From Acidobacteriota bacterium (GTDB lineage: Bacteria; Acidobacteriota; Terriglobia; Terriglobales; Acidobacteriaceae): DNA of 25,544 nucleotides. Position 1 is the first letter of the stretch. Each line of letters opens with the position of its first letter. Below the pieces are notes generated by a model, which saw only the letters and a program-made list of their open reading frames with translations, searched no databases and was not told where the DNA came from. The position numbers and the translations under genes are program-made. The stretch is taken from positions 1 to 25,544 of the forward strand of contig JAEYQK010000104.1 in NCBI GenBank assembly GCA_023410055.1, in the 5' to 3' direction. Below, piece after piece: positions 1 to 7,281 of this stretch.

Positions 1-250
1 TCCCGAGTGTGGTCCCGCCGTAGCTGAAGACCGTCGAAACGGCAAAGAAACTAGGTTCTGTCGGTATGTTCAACCGGTGCAGGTACCCAGACATTCTCGC
101 TAATCCGGCGGCATACACAAACCAGGTCAAAATCGCGGCGTACTTAACTATGGTGTCGAGCACGGTTGAGCGGCTCGCCTCAGGACCGTCCGGCGGGTTA
201 ACGACGGACACTCTAGTTTCAAGAGCGGATTGTCTTCTAAGCCGGGACAT
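1..250 (-). CDS. Partial membrane protein, runs off the left edge
   Basis: An uninterrupted minus-strand reading frame starts with ATG at 250 and runs through position 1 without a stop (83 codons visible). The first 33 or so residues are polar. A hydrophobic segment follows, roughly residues 36-55 (IVKYAAILTWFVYAAGLARM), which looks like one transmembrane helix, and then an amphipathic stretch containing GYLHRLNIP. I do not recognise the family. No strong Shine-Dalgarno lies before the ATG. It is the only visible gene of the element on the minus strand, and it diverges from the gene at 632. Small plus-strand ORFs over the same bases look like shadows of it. Confidence 0.5.
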   Translation of the reverse strand, partial: MSRLRRQSALETRVSVVNPPDGPEASRSTVLDTIVKYAAILTWFVYAAGLARMSGYLHRLNIPTEPSFFAVSTVFSYGGTTLG

Positions 251-631
251 TGTGAGTGAATTATCGCGCTAAAATCCCGTACCGCGACATTACTTAATGG
301 GAACATGGCTGTTCACAGACGGAAAAAAGCACAGTCCGAAGACCGGGCAAGGGTCCCTTTGTCTGTCACACATATTGACAAAATATATTTTCCGTGGCGT
401 CTCTCCGGGGATCATTGACAGCATTTTTCGGTGTGGTAAGACTTACAGTGAAGGGGAAAGAGGCTTCAATGATTGTGAGGCAATTTACCCAACGCAAGTA
501 TGCCGTCAACCTGAGAGTGTTGCGATGTAATTGGGGAGAAAGTAGTCAAATGCCCTGATGGAACATACGGCAGGAAATTTGTTTTCATGTGTGAGGCAAC
601 TCGCCTCTCAATGCAGCATCTAACGTAGGGA
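251..631. other. Divergent intergenic region with promoter-like motifs
   Basis: I see no convincing gene in these 381 bases. Two TTGACA hexamers occur 40 bp apart on the plus strand (375-380 and 415-420). The second is followed after 16 bp by TAAGAC (437-442), a weak -10. The first lies in an inverted repeat, TTTGTC (358-363) with GACAAA (377-382), that could be an operator half-site pair. A small hairpin, GAGGC/GCCTC, lies at 593-607 just before the next gene. The layout fits a divergent control region, but every assignment here is by eye. Confidence 0.35.
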
Positions 632-1153
632 ATGGTAGCAATAGAACAAAATCCGGGGTTTGCAGCGGGAATCGCTCAGCGGAGCAAAGTGCAGCGGCTT
701 GCGTGGGCCTTAAAAGGTGCGCCCATGAGAAAGAAGGACCTCCGATTGAATGCGATGGGTGGCATTGTTGAGGGTCGCAAATTGCGGGACCGCGTCACGG
801 ACCTGATGACTCGGGAAAAGCTGAATCCAGAGGACGCGATGGTCCTGTGTGTCTTTGCAGAGCCGGACCTTACAGCCATCATCGGTGAGGTTCTATACCT
901 GCCGGTCACGAGCAAGGGTGCCTTGGCTGAAATAAAGGCTGTTGAGCGGTATGCGGACAAGTTGCCCGTTGGTTTCCTAGTAATTGTGCGAGACACGAAC
1001 GACCCGAAAAAGCCGGTCTATGGGCACGCACGCCCGCTCATAGTTGAGGACCCACGCGGCCCGCTTCTGAATGAGTTGGCGTTGCACACATACATGAAGA
1101 GGATTGAGAACAAGATGAAAGCAGAGGGACTGATTCCGGGCACGGACAATTAA
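632..1153 (+). CDS. Hypothetical phage-element protein (173 aa)
   Basis: The product is not recognised. The predicted protein is basic at the N terminus (residues 18-58, many K and R). A central alternation of hydrophobic and charged stretches follows (MVLCVFAEPDLTAIIGEVLYLP and later VGFLVIVRDTNDP), suggesting a small alpha/beta fold, and then a helical charged C terminus (MKRIENKMKAEG). There is no signal peptide or membrane segment. The ATG at 632 has only a weak GTAGGGA before it; an ATG at 726 is a possible later start. A hairpin directly after the stop (1160-1191) may end the transcript. It precedes another unrecognised gene and the capsid gene. Confidence 0.62.
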   Translation: MVAIEQNPGFAAGIAQRSKVQRLAWALKGAPMRKKDLRLNAMGGIVEGRKLRDRVTDLMTREKLNPEDAMVLCVFAEPDLTAIIGEVLYLPVTSKGALAEIKAVERYADKLPVGFLVIVRDTNDPKKPVYGHARPLIVEDPRGPLLNELALHTYMKRIENKMKAEGLIPGTDN

Positions 1154-1159
1154 ACGAAA

Positions 1160-1191
1160 ACCCCGAGCGATGCTTGGCGGCTACTCGGGGT
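1160..1191 (+). terminator. Possible rho-independent terminator
   Basis: ACCCCGAG (1160-1167) pairs with CTCGGGGT (1184-1191) around a 16-nt loop, 7 nt after the stop of the gene ending at 1153. The following T-tract is short (TCTT), so it could be an attenuator or a weak terminator. Confidence 0.45.
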
Positions 1192-1275
1192 CTTCAAGGC
1201 AATAGGACACGTGAACGCATCGCAATTGGCCTGTCTCATTGTACGGCTGATTGCAGAGCACAGAAAGGGGCAGTC

Positions 1276-1644
1276 ATGCAGCCGTATTTTGAACGCGCTG
1301 TTCAAGTGGCGTGTGAATCTTCCATAAGTTGTCTTGTACTTTTGAGCAGCGGGAATGATGACATCGAACTGCTCAGAATAACGCCACAGCCCTCCGCCGA
1401 TTTCGTTTCGCCTGAAGTTTTCGCCGCCCGGCAACTCCGTAATGTTGGCGTAGTTGGCCTCTGCGGAACAAAGCCCACAGTTGCATTCAAAGAACCGCTG
1501 GAGCCTCCGGTTGTGAACGCCATTGCTATGGCATTCCTGGAGTATCTCCGTGTCTTGCTCGGAGAAAGTTTGGCAGAGCAGACAGAAGCCTTCGAGATTG
1601 CCGAGCTAGAACGCCTCTATTCGCTGAATACGCTGCCGAATTAA
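1276..1644 (+). CDS. Hypothetical phage-element protein (122 aa)
   Basis: The product is not recognised. I chose the ATG at 1276 because AAAGGGG lies 6-12 nt upstream; the same frame is open back to 1174 but has no ribosome site there. The protein has two moderately hydrophobic stretches (SSISCLVLLSSG; AIAMAFLEYLRVLLG) and an acidic C terminus. There is no clear signal peptide and there are no metal-binding motifs. A minus-strand frame covers 1150-1434 but would run into the adjacent gene and has no ribosome site. The gene is followed by tandem hairpins and a long leader before the capsid gene. Confidence 0.55.
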   Translation: MQPYFERAVQVACESSISCLVLLSSGNDDIELLRITPQPSADFVSPEVFAARQLRNVGVVGLCGTKPTVAFKEPLEPPVVNAIAMAFLEYLRVLLGESLAEQTEAFEIAELERLYSLNTLPN

Positions 1645-1659
1645 CGAACAGTTTTGCAC

Positions 1660-1950
1660 GGGCCTAGCGCAGAGAAAAACGCTAGGTATGGGCGGTGCGT
1701 CGTAACGTCCGTACCGCCCAACAGAGTTTAAAGTGCCGCCCGGCTAAAAAGGGCCGGGGCAGTACCCGCGTTGGCTTGCCGGAGTACCCGGATGTGAGCG
1801 CGGAGCATCGATGGTCCGGGGAGTGGCCGGGTGATGCGACACAAAACAATCACTCCAAACCAGCGGGCCTAAGCAATCCGTTGGCCGCAAGAGCCGTACC
1901 AAATCAGAGGGTACGGGGACTTCGGGTGAGTAGGACCGGCGCAAGCCGAG
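1660..1950 (+). ncRNA. Hairpin-rich leader upstream of the capsid gene
   Basis: The 328 bases between the stop at 1644 and the capsid ATG at 1973 hold at least five strong local stems. They are CCTAGCG/CGCTAGG (1663-1669 with 1680-1686), TGGGCGGT/ACCGCCCA (1689-1696 with 1713-1720), CCCGGC/GCCGGG (1739-1744 with 1753-1758), CCGTACC/GGTACGG (1894-1900 with 1910-1916), and a GCAA-tetraloop hairpin CGGC-GCAA-GCCG near 1937-1948. A frame is open across most of it (1695-1979), but its translation is low-complexity and overlaps the capsid start. I read it as a structured 5' leader or a separate small RNA. I could not match it to hammerhead, twister, group I intron or a known riboswitch. Confidence 0.42.
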
Positions 1951-1972
1951 AAATTCATCCAAGGATTTTCAA

Positions 1973-3223
1973 ATGCTAAATTTGCATGAACTCAAACAGC
2001 AGTACAAGGAATGTGTGGACCGCCGTACAGCTTTGGCCACTCTCGCGCAGGAAGAAAGGCGTTGTCTGACCGGCGCTGAAAGGTTGGAGCACGATGCGGC
2101 TTTCAACAAAGAAGTGCAACTGAAGGCGGAGATTGAAAAACGGGAAAGTCAGAACACAATCACGTCCCTTGTCGGGGCAAATGGCATTCCCAAGTGGGTG
2201 CATAACCCCGAGGCTGACACACGCGTGATCGTACCGGCAACAGGCTCTCAGCCCATTCGTGGCTCCGGGCCGCGATTGTCGGAAGATTACCGGGATGCGT
2301 TCTATACCTACTTGAGCAGCAACGGCACCAAGATATCCGCAGCGCTCTACGAAGGTAGCAATCCCGCTGGCGGTTTCACCGTACCGCTCACAGTTGAGGG
2401 ACAGGTTGTGCCGTTGGCACCGCCTGACACTGGAATCCGCAGCATTGCAACAGTGATTCCCACGGCAATGGACATCAAGGTCCCGCGCCAAACCACTATC
2501 AGCACGGCAGCGGCTAAGGCGGAAGGTGACGGCACCGGCACCAACGTCTTCACAGAGAGCGAACCGGTACTAGATCAGTTCACGTTGTCCGCATTCATGG
2601 CGGGCGTTCTCCATCAGATCAGTTGGGAGTTAGCCGCCGATGCTCCAAGCTTTCAGCAATTCGCAATTGGGGACATGCTGCTTGCTCAGCAGCTCTTTGA
2701 AGAGAACTTATATGCGAATGGCTCCGGCAACGGACAGGCACAGGGCATCAAGGGCAACGTTGGCACCGGCACGGGCGTTGCTGTTGTCGCAGGTTCGGAC
2801 AACTACGCAAGTGAACTGCTTGACGCAACCTTCGATGTGATGGGCACGTTGAAAGGCGCGTACCATCAGAACGCCTCATGGCTGATGGCCCGCTCCACTG
2901 GCATCTTTCTACGCAAGGCACAGAAGCAAGCGAACCTGTTTGCTCCGGTGTTTACAAGCGTGAATGGCAAGGACTACCTTCACGGATTCCCGGTCACGTA
3001 CAGCACCAGCGTTGACGCCATTGCAGCGGGCAAGACGCCCGTGTACTTTGGCGACTTCAAGGCTGGTTACGTAATTGGTGACCGTGGCGGCAGTGGCATC
3101 AACGTCAAAATTCTTGACCAGCCCAAAGCCGTTGAGGGAATACTCCAACTGCTCTGCTTCAGACGGACTGACGGACGTGTTCGCCGCTCAGAAGCAATCC
3201 AGGCAATCACGCTTCACAGCTAA
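1973..3223 (+). CDS. HK97-family phage major capsid protein
   Basis: This encodes the shell protein of a phage-like particle (416 aa). An N-terminal charged helical region, about residues 1-65, resembles the delta/scaffolding domain. After it come the usual HK97-fold signatures: GGFTVP near residue 133, an E-loop/P-domain region with VIPTAMDIKVPR, the stretch ENLYANGSGNGQAQGI near 245-260, FGDFKAGYVIGDR near 364, and a C-terminal LCFRRTDGRV strand. The ATG has AAGGA 7 nt upstream. No prohead protease or portal gene precedes it, which is unusual for this family. The gene is flanked on both sides by hairpin-rich non-coding DNA. Confidence 0.95.
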   Translation: MLNLHELKQQYKECVDRRTALATLAQEERRCLTGAERLEHDAAFNKEVQLKAEIEKRESQNTITSLVGANGIPKWVHNPEADTRVIVPATGSQPIRGSGPRLSEDYRDAFYTYLSSNGTKISAALYEGSNPAGGFTVPLTVEGQVVPLAPPDTGIRSIATVIPTAMDIKVPRQTTISTAAAKAEGDGTGTNVFTESEPVLDQFTLSAFMAGVLHQISWELAADAPSFQQFAIGDMLLAQQLFEENLYANGSGNGQAQGIKGNVGTGTGVAVVAGSDNYASELLDATFDVMGTLKGAYHQNASWLMARSTGIFLRKAQKQANLFAPVFTSVNGKDYLHGFPVTYSTSVDAIAAGKTPVYFGDFKAGYVIGDRGGSGINVKILDQPKAVEGILQLLCFRRTDGRVRRSEAIQAITLHS

Positions 3224-3259
3224 TCAACTTCGCGGGGAAACGTCACCCGAGTCAGCGGG

Positions 3260-3353
3260 CCGTGTGTGGTCCCTGCAAGGCACCTTCGCCTCATTTCTGC
3301 CACACACGGAAACTGACTTCTCCAAACCGGCTCCGCTGTTGGGGAGCAGCGGA
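3260..3353 (+). other. Tandem hairpins between capsid and tape-measure genes
   Basis: The 157-nt gap contains a perfect 10-bp inverted repeat, CCGTGTGTGG (3260-3269) with CCACACACGG (3300-3309), with a small inner GGC/GCC stem. A second 7-bp hairpin, TCCGCTG (3332-3338) with CAGCGGA (3347-3353), follows. Neither is followed by a proper T-tract, so RNA processing, attenuation or a protein-binding site is as likely as termination. Confidence 0.45.
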
Positions 3354-3380
3354 ACCGGATTTTCATCGAAAGGTATTCTT

Positions 3381-5564
3381 ATGTCACAACCCGTGTGGGT
3401 ACTCTCCGTAGACCTCCAGACAAAGACAGCCACTTTTCAGACCGGGATGGCGGACGCGGCCAAGTCTGCGCGTGGTGCCTTCAATGACATCAAGAGCGGA
3501 GCCGGAGAGGTTGGGCGTGAGACGGGCGTCTCCATGACGGAGGCCCGCCACGGGGTCCGGCTGTTGGCGGAAGAGTTTGACATCAAGTTGCCGCGTGCTC
3601 TCTCTTCATTCGTTGCGAGTCTCGGACCCGTTGCCGGAGTCATGGAGGCGGCCTTCCCGTTTCTCGCCATCATTGCGTTGGCGGGGATCCTCAAGAACCA
3701 CCTCAAGGAACTAAAAGAGGAAGGCGAGAAACTAGCAGAGAATGAAGAGAAGTTTATAACGGTCACGTCCAATGTCTTTGGCGGCCTTGAGCAAAAGATG
3801 TTGGAGGCGGGCATCAAGTCCGATGAGCTGAGTGAGAATCACTTGGCCGCTCTTCACAAGCAATTGCAGTTGATTGACCGCGCAAGCCTCAGTGAGTTGG
3901 TCCACTCCCTTGAGGAAGTGGCCAAGGCAGCGGACGCGGTGTTTGGTCCCCTCCAGGCCAAGTGGTACGAATGGTGCAGCGGATCCCGTGGAGCACAGCA
4001 CGCCCTCAACGAGTTCAAAACGGAATACGAAAAACTCACGGCACAGGGCAAGGACAAGGAAGCCTCAGACCTTCTCCGGGGGACTCGGGAGAGTGCGGAG
4101 CGTGTTCTCGCACTGATGAAGCAAGCCAAGGACAATCAAGGGTGGGAGTCTGCCCCGGACCAAGCGTCACAATTCGCAAAAAGCAAGTTGTACCTTGAGG
4201 CATATGACGAACTACGAAAGAACGGAGTAGGGTGGGCAGACAAAGAAGTCCAAGCCCAACAGACGCTGGTTGAGACACTGCAAGCACAGACGGAAGTTGA
4301 GGCACGCATCAACACCCTGAAGGGCATTCAGAAGAGCAACGCATCCCGGACCACCGGGAAGGCGATGGGCGCGGAGGAAGACAAGCGGGCCAAGCAAGCT
4401 GCTGAGGCTGAGAAGGCGGAGCTAGACGCGGCGGAGAAGCTGTGGGAAGAGAACCGTGCGAAGGCTATAGCCAATCTCCAGCAAACAGAACGGGAGAAGA
4501 TTGAGAACGAAGAGCGCGGCTCTGCCGCCCGTCTTGCAGCGATTGACGCGGCCATCAAAGAGGAAAACTCCAAAGGTCTGCAAGAGACGGCCTTCTATCG
4601 GCAACTAGCCAACGAGCGGATTCAGATCATCGGCGAGATGGCACAAGAAGAAAAGAAGCTGAAGGCCGAGGCCGCCCGTGAGGAAGCGAACAACGAAGAG
4701 AAGATGGGCATGTTGACCATAGCTGCTGAAAAGCAGCGGATGGTCCTTGCGGATAGTGCCCGCCGTGTCACCGTTGAAAAGCGAATTGCGGAAGAGACGC
4801 GGATTGCAAATGAGGAATTCAACATCAAGCAACAAGCCCTCCAGAAAGAAATTCAGGGCCTAGACAAGTCCGGCAAGGACTATGAGAACAAACTGAAGCA
4901 ACTTCAGGACAAGGAAAAGCAGCTTGTCCGGCAGCACGAAAACGAGATAACAGCCATCAAGCAAAAGGCTGAGGCGGAGCGCAACAAAGAGATTCAGAAT
5001 GCGGCCCGCCGTGAGGAACAAGAGATTGCACAGGGTCTTGCCTCCGTCATCATGCGCCATCAAAGTTTCGCTCAGATGATGGGCAGTATTGGGGACCAAG
5101 TAGTCTCCGGTATGCTGCAAACCGCGATTATGAGCGCAATGACGATGGACATGGGCAAAGAAAAAGAGGCCGCCCAAGCTGCCCGCCAAGGCTCTATTGC
5201 CGGGACGAAGTTTCCGTTTCCCACCAACATTGTCATGGCACCGTTGTTGGCCGCCACTTGGTTTGCGGGCGTTATGGCTTTTGAGGGTGGCACGGATAGT
5301 GTCCCTGGAATTGGCCGTGGTGACGTTGTGCCCGCAATGCTTTCTCCGGGTGAAGGAATTGTCCCCGGAGGCGTAATGGATGGCCTCAGAAACATGGCCC
5401 GCAATGGAGGTTTTGACCAAGGGCAACAGATCCACGTGCATGGCGTCAACTTCGCACCCAAAGTTCATGCTCTGGATGCAACTGGTGTGGATGCCGTCCT
5501 TACCAAACACCAAGTCACATTCCAACGGCACTTTGAGAGCACACTTCGCAAGATGAACCGTTGA
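3381..5564 (+). CDS. Tape-measure-like phage tail protein (727 aa)
   Basis: The likely role is to set tail length and span the tail tube. The N terminus (VDLQTKTATFQTGM, then GAFNDIKSG) matches the usual opening of short tape-measure proteins. A hydrophobic stretch follows near residues 75-105 (FPFLAIIALAGIL), then a very long charged coiled coil to about residue 590. The C terminus has the glycine-rich signature FEGGTDSVPGIG, then LSPGEGIVPGG and IHVHGV, as in many phage tape measures. I chose the ATG at 3381 (GAAAGG 8 nt before); the frame is open further upstream but overlaps the capsid gene. No tail tube, chaperone or baseplate genes surround it. A large coiled-coil injection or structural protein is the alternative. 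Confidence 0.82.
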   Translation: MSQPVWVLSVDLQTKTATFQTGMADAAKSARGAFNDIKSGAGEVGRETGVSMTEARHGVRLLAEEFDIKLPRALSSFVASLGPVAGVMEAAFPFLAIIALAGILKNHLKELKEEGEKLAENEEKFITVTSNVFGGLEQKMLEAGIKSDELSENHLAALHKQLQLIDRASLSELVHSLEEVAKAADAVFGPLQAKWYEWCSGSRGAQHALNEFKTEYEKLTAQGKDKEASDLLRGTRESAERVLALMKQAKDNQGWESAPDQASQFAKSKLYLEAYDELRKNGVGWADKEVQAQQTLVETLQAQTEVEARINTLKGIQKSNASRTTGKAMGAEEDKRAKQAAEAEKAELDAAEKLWEENRAKAIANLQQTEREKIENEERGSAARLAAIDAAIKEENSKGLQETAFYRQLANERIQIIGEMAQEEKKLKAEAAREEANNEEKMGMLTIAAEKQRMVLADSARRVTVEKRIAEETRIANEEFNIKQQALQKEIQGLDKSGKDYENKLKQLQDKEKQLVRQHENEITAIKQKAEAERNKEIQNAARREEQEIAQGLASVIMRHQSFAQMMGSIGDQVVSGMLQTAIMSAMTMDMGKEKEAAQAARQGSIAGTKFPFPTNIVMAPLLAATWFAGVMAFEGGTDSVPGIGRGDVVPAMLSPGEGIVPGGVMDGLRNMARNGGFDQGQQIHVHGVNFAPKVHALDATGVDAVLTKHQVTFQRHFESTLRKMNR

Positions 5565-5571
5565 GGATGCC

Positions 5572-5919
5572 ATGACAGAAACGCAGAAAAGAATCGCTGT
5601 TGTGGACGTGCCCGGCACGGCTACGGCAGAAGAAGCAGAACAATTGCTCAATGCCGCGTGTGACCGGGGTTATTACGTGCTTTCAATCGTGCCCGGTCTG
5701 ACAGGTGTGCGTGCATTCCTTGGGAAGAGACGTGATCCTAAGCTACGCGGAAAGCAAACAGACGGGCGGCACGGGGAAGCCATGGCCATCATCAAAGCGC
5801 ATCCCCGTGACAGCATCCGGAAGTTGGTGGGCCGTCTTGCTGCTGTGGGCATTAAGCGTGGCAGAACTTGGGTGTCAGAAAAGCGCATGGAACTTCTAAA
5901 GGCTGATAGCCGTGGCTGA
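5572..5919 (+). CDS. Small protein with a C-terminal HTH-like module (115 aa)
   Basis: I do not recognise the family. The N-terminal half (1-55) has an alpha/beta look (RIAVVDVPGTA; YYVLSIVPGL). Residues 70-105 form a module with the pattern IIKAHP, S-x-R-x-LV, then GIKRGRTWVSEKR, which suggests a helix-turn-helix with a basic recognition helix. The same module occurs twice in the next gene. The start at 5572 lies 7 nt after the tape-measure stop with GAGG at 5563-5566, and the end overlaps the next start by 8 nt, so the three genes look co-translated. A DNA-binding regulator or packaging factor is possible. Confidence 0.7.
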   Translation: MTETQKRIAVVDVPGTATAEEAEQLLNAACDRGYYVLSIVPGLTGVRAFLGKRRDPKLRGKQTDGRHGEAMAIIKAHPRDSIRKLVGRLAAVGIKRGRTWVSEKRMELLKADSRG

Positions 5920-6322
5920 GTACCTGGAGATTGAAAGCCCAACAACCGGCAAGAAGATTAAGTACCGGGTGGATGTTGACGCACGCCACTTCAGAGGCCG
6001 TGCCGGTATGCCGTGGCTCATCATGGCTGCCAACGTCAATCTGTCTATCAATGCACTGTTGGATGTGATGGCGCACTACGGCTATAGGCGGACCCGCTCA
6101 TGGGTGGCACGGAGGCGTTGGATTTTCTTTGACGGTGAGTACGTGCGGCAATGTGGCGCGGCGGCAGACGCGGACGGACAGCAAGCTCGTGCGCACCGAA
6201 TCATGGACGAACACCCAAACGTATCAGCTAGAGAGTTGGTCCGCATTCTTGGCAAAGCGGGGATACGAAGAGGACGCGATTGGGTCTTGAAACACCGGTG
6301 CATTAGTGTCCGTGTCGACTAA
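5912..6322 (+). CDS. Protein with two HTH-like modules (136 aa)
   Basis: This starts at GTG 5912 inside the previous gene (8-nt overlap). Two copies of the module seen in the upstream protein are present: residues 33-69 (LIMAANVNLS, then GYRRTRSWVARRR) and residues 94-129 (RIMDEHPNVS, then GIRRGRDWVLKHR). The second copy is closer to the upstream protein's module than to the first copy. This points to duplication within the gene pair. The protein is basic and has no membrane segment. Sequence-specific DNA binding is inferred from the fold-like pattern only. It precedes the HNH endonuclease gene. Confidence 0.7.
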   Translation: MAEYLEIESPTTGKKIKYRVDVDARHFRGRAGMPWLIMAANVNLSINALLDVMAHYGYRRTRSWVARRRWIFFDGEYVRQCGAAADADGQQARAHRIMDEHPNVSARELVRILGKAGIRRGRDWVLKHRCISVRVD

Positions 6323-6488
6323 TGTCCCATATAAGAGCAAGAGAGCAAGACAGCCAGACATCAGAACATCCGTCCACCCATCCACCCCATCCGCCGCTGC
6401 CCTGCGGGCGTGTCGGACGTGGGGTCTGGGTTATGGGCCTGAGGACAACGGACGTTTCAATCGCGGACAGAGAAAGGATTGGGTACTA

Positions 6489-6935
6489 ATGCGTATCTGT
6501 AGTGGAGCCGGGTGTCTGCGTGCTGTTGAAGATGATGTCCGTTTCTGTGATGAGTGCAAGCCACAGACAAGCACAGACGGCACACGTGAGCACACCACCG
6601 GATATGATGCACGGCTCAACATCGTTAAGAAGTCAACGCGGTGGCAACGTCTCCGTGCTTTAGTGGTGCGGGCACAACCGATGTGCCAACGGTGCCGCAA
6701 GCGTCTCACTGAGATTGTGGACCACATCATCCCGGCTGAGATTGCAGTGATGCAAGCCAAGCTGAGTGGCAAGTACCTGGATCCAATGGCCGGTTACTTC
6801 ATTCGCTCCAATCTTCAGGGCTTGTGCCGTGTGTGTCACAGGGCCAAGACCGATGAGGACAAGGCCCACGTTGGTGAGTGGCCAGATGTGGTCCAAGAAG
6901 ATGCACGCAAAGGTAAGCGGACGTGGAGCTTCTAA
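6489..6935 (+). CDS. Phage HNH endonuclease
   Basis: This is an HNH nuclease of the short phage type (148 aa), often found beside packaging genes and needed for genome cleavage at packaging. A Zn ribbon occurs at C4, C9, C20 and C23. The nuclease core has CxxC at 66/69, VDHII with D78-H79, N108 in SNLQGLC, then C113, C116 and H117. I chose the ATG at 6489 because it opens with MRICSGAGC, a typical start, and AAGGA lies about 11 nt before. The frame extends upstream to GTG 6306, but that stretch is low-complexity. No terminase gene is adjacent in the window, although HNH genes of this kind usually neighbour one. Confidence 0.92.
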   Translation: MRICSGAGCLRAVEDDVRFCDECKPQTSTDGTREHTTGYDARLNIVKKSTRWQRLRALVVRAQPMCQRCRKRLTEIVDHIIPAEIAVMQAKLSGKYLDPMAGYFIRSNLQGLCRVCHRAKTDEDKAHVGEWPDVVQEDARKGKRTWSF

Positions 6936-6956
6936 GTGCTTATGTATCAATAGCAT

Positions 6957-7211
6957 AGGGGTGGGTGTAAATCTTACACATGACCCCTAAAAAGACCGCC
7001 GCAAATCTTTTATTTACATAGACGGAGATAAATCCGAAAAACCATAAGAAATTGTTATGGATTGACACTTTTCGATAATTGTGCGTTTGTGTAGAGAAAA
7101 CATTGGCGGCGGTCTTTCAGCGGTCCCGTTTCAAGAATTAGACCCACCCCTCGTTATGCGTCCCGTTATCCCGTCCCGTTAAGAAATCCCGTAACCAATT
7201 GTAAATAAAAG
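6957..7211. repeat. Interleaved inverted repeats with TCCCGTT direct repeats
   Basis: The 346-bp gene-free stretch between 6935 and 7282 holds three perfect inverted repeats: AGGGGTGGGT (6957-6966) with ACCCACCCCT (7142-7151), AAAGACCGCCGC (6991-7002) with GCGGCGGTCTTT (7106-7117), and CTTTTATTTACA (7007-7018) with TGTAAATAAAAG (7200-7211). The first two are nested with matched spacing (24 nt on each side); the third crosses them. Between the arms lies a small CCATAA/TTATGG stem (7042-7060). TCCCGTT occurs at 7124-7130, 7161-7167 and 7174-7180, with one-base variants at 7169-7175 and 7187-7193. The layout suggests a replication origin, packaging site or control hub. Confidence 0.6.
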
Positions 7212-7213
7212 AG

Positions 7214-7241
7214 TTGACAGCAATATCAAAGGGCATAGAAT
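7214..7241 (+). promoter_or_regulatory. Sigma-70-type promoter
   Basis: A perfect TTGACA (7214-7219) is separated by 16 nt from TAGAAT (7236-7241, five of six consensus bases). It leads to a strong Shine-Dalgarno (AGGAGGT, 7268-7274) and the small gene at 7282. It directly abuts the inverted-repeat arm ending at 7211, so binding there could control it. Confidence 0.65.
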
Positions 7242-7281
7242 GAGCCCACTTAACACTCTTGGGTCATAGGAGGTCCTACTC

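Noticed and set aside
66..530. Plus-strand ORFs at 66-272 and 297-530
   Set aside because: The first is opposite the minus-strand membrane gene; the second lies in the divergent control region. Neither has a ribosome site or family-like composition.
1150..1434. 94-residue minus-strand ORF
   Set aside because: It runs against the direction of its neighbours, overlaps the better-supported gene at 1276 and includes the terminator hairpin.
1700..1972. Hammerhead ribozyme or group I intron in the capsid leader
   Set aside because: The CUGANGA and GAAA core elements do not occur in the right order around the GCAA hairpin, and P/Q/R/S intron elements are not found.
1695..1979. 94-residue plus-strand ORF before the capsid gene
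   Set aside because: Its translation is low-complexity, Arg/Pro/Gly-rich, spans strong hairpins and overlaps the capsid start.
4860..5651. 263-residue minus-strand ORF
   Set aside because: It is a shadow of the tape-measure gene, whose coiled coil and glycine-rich end are clearly coding.
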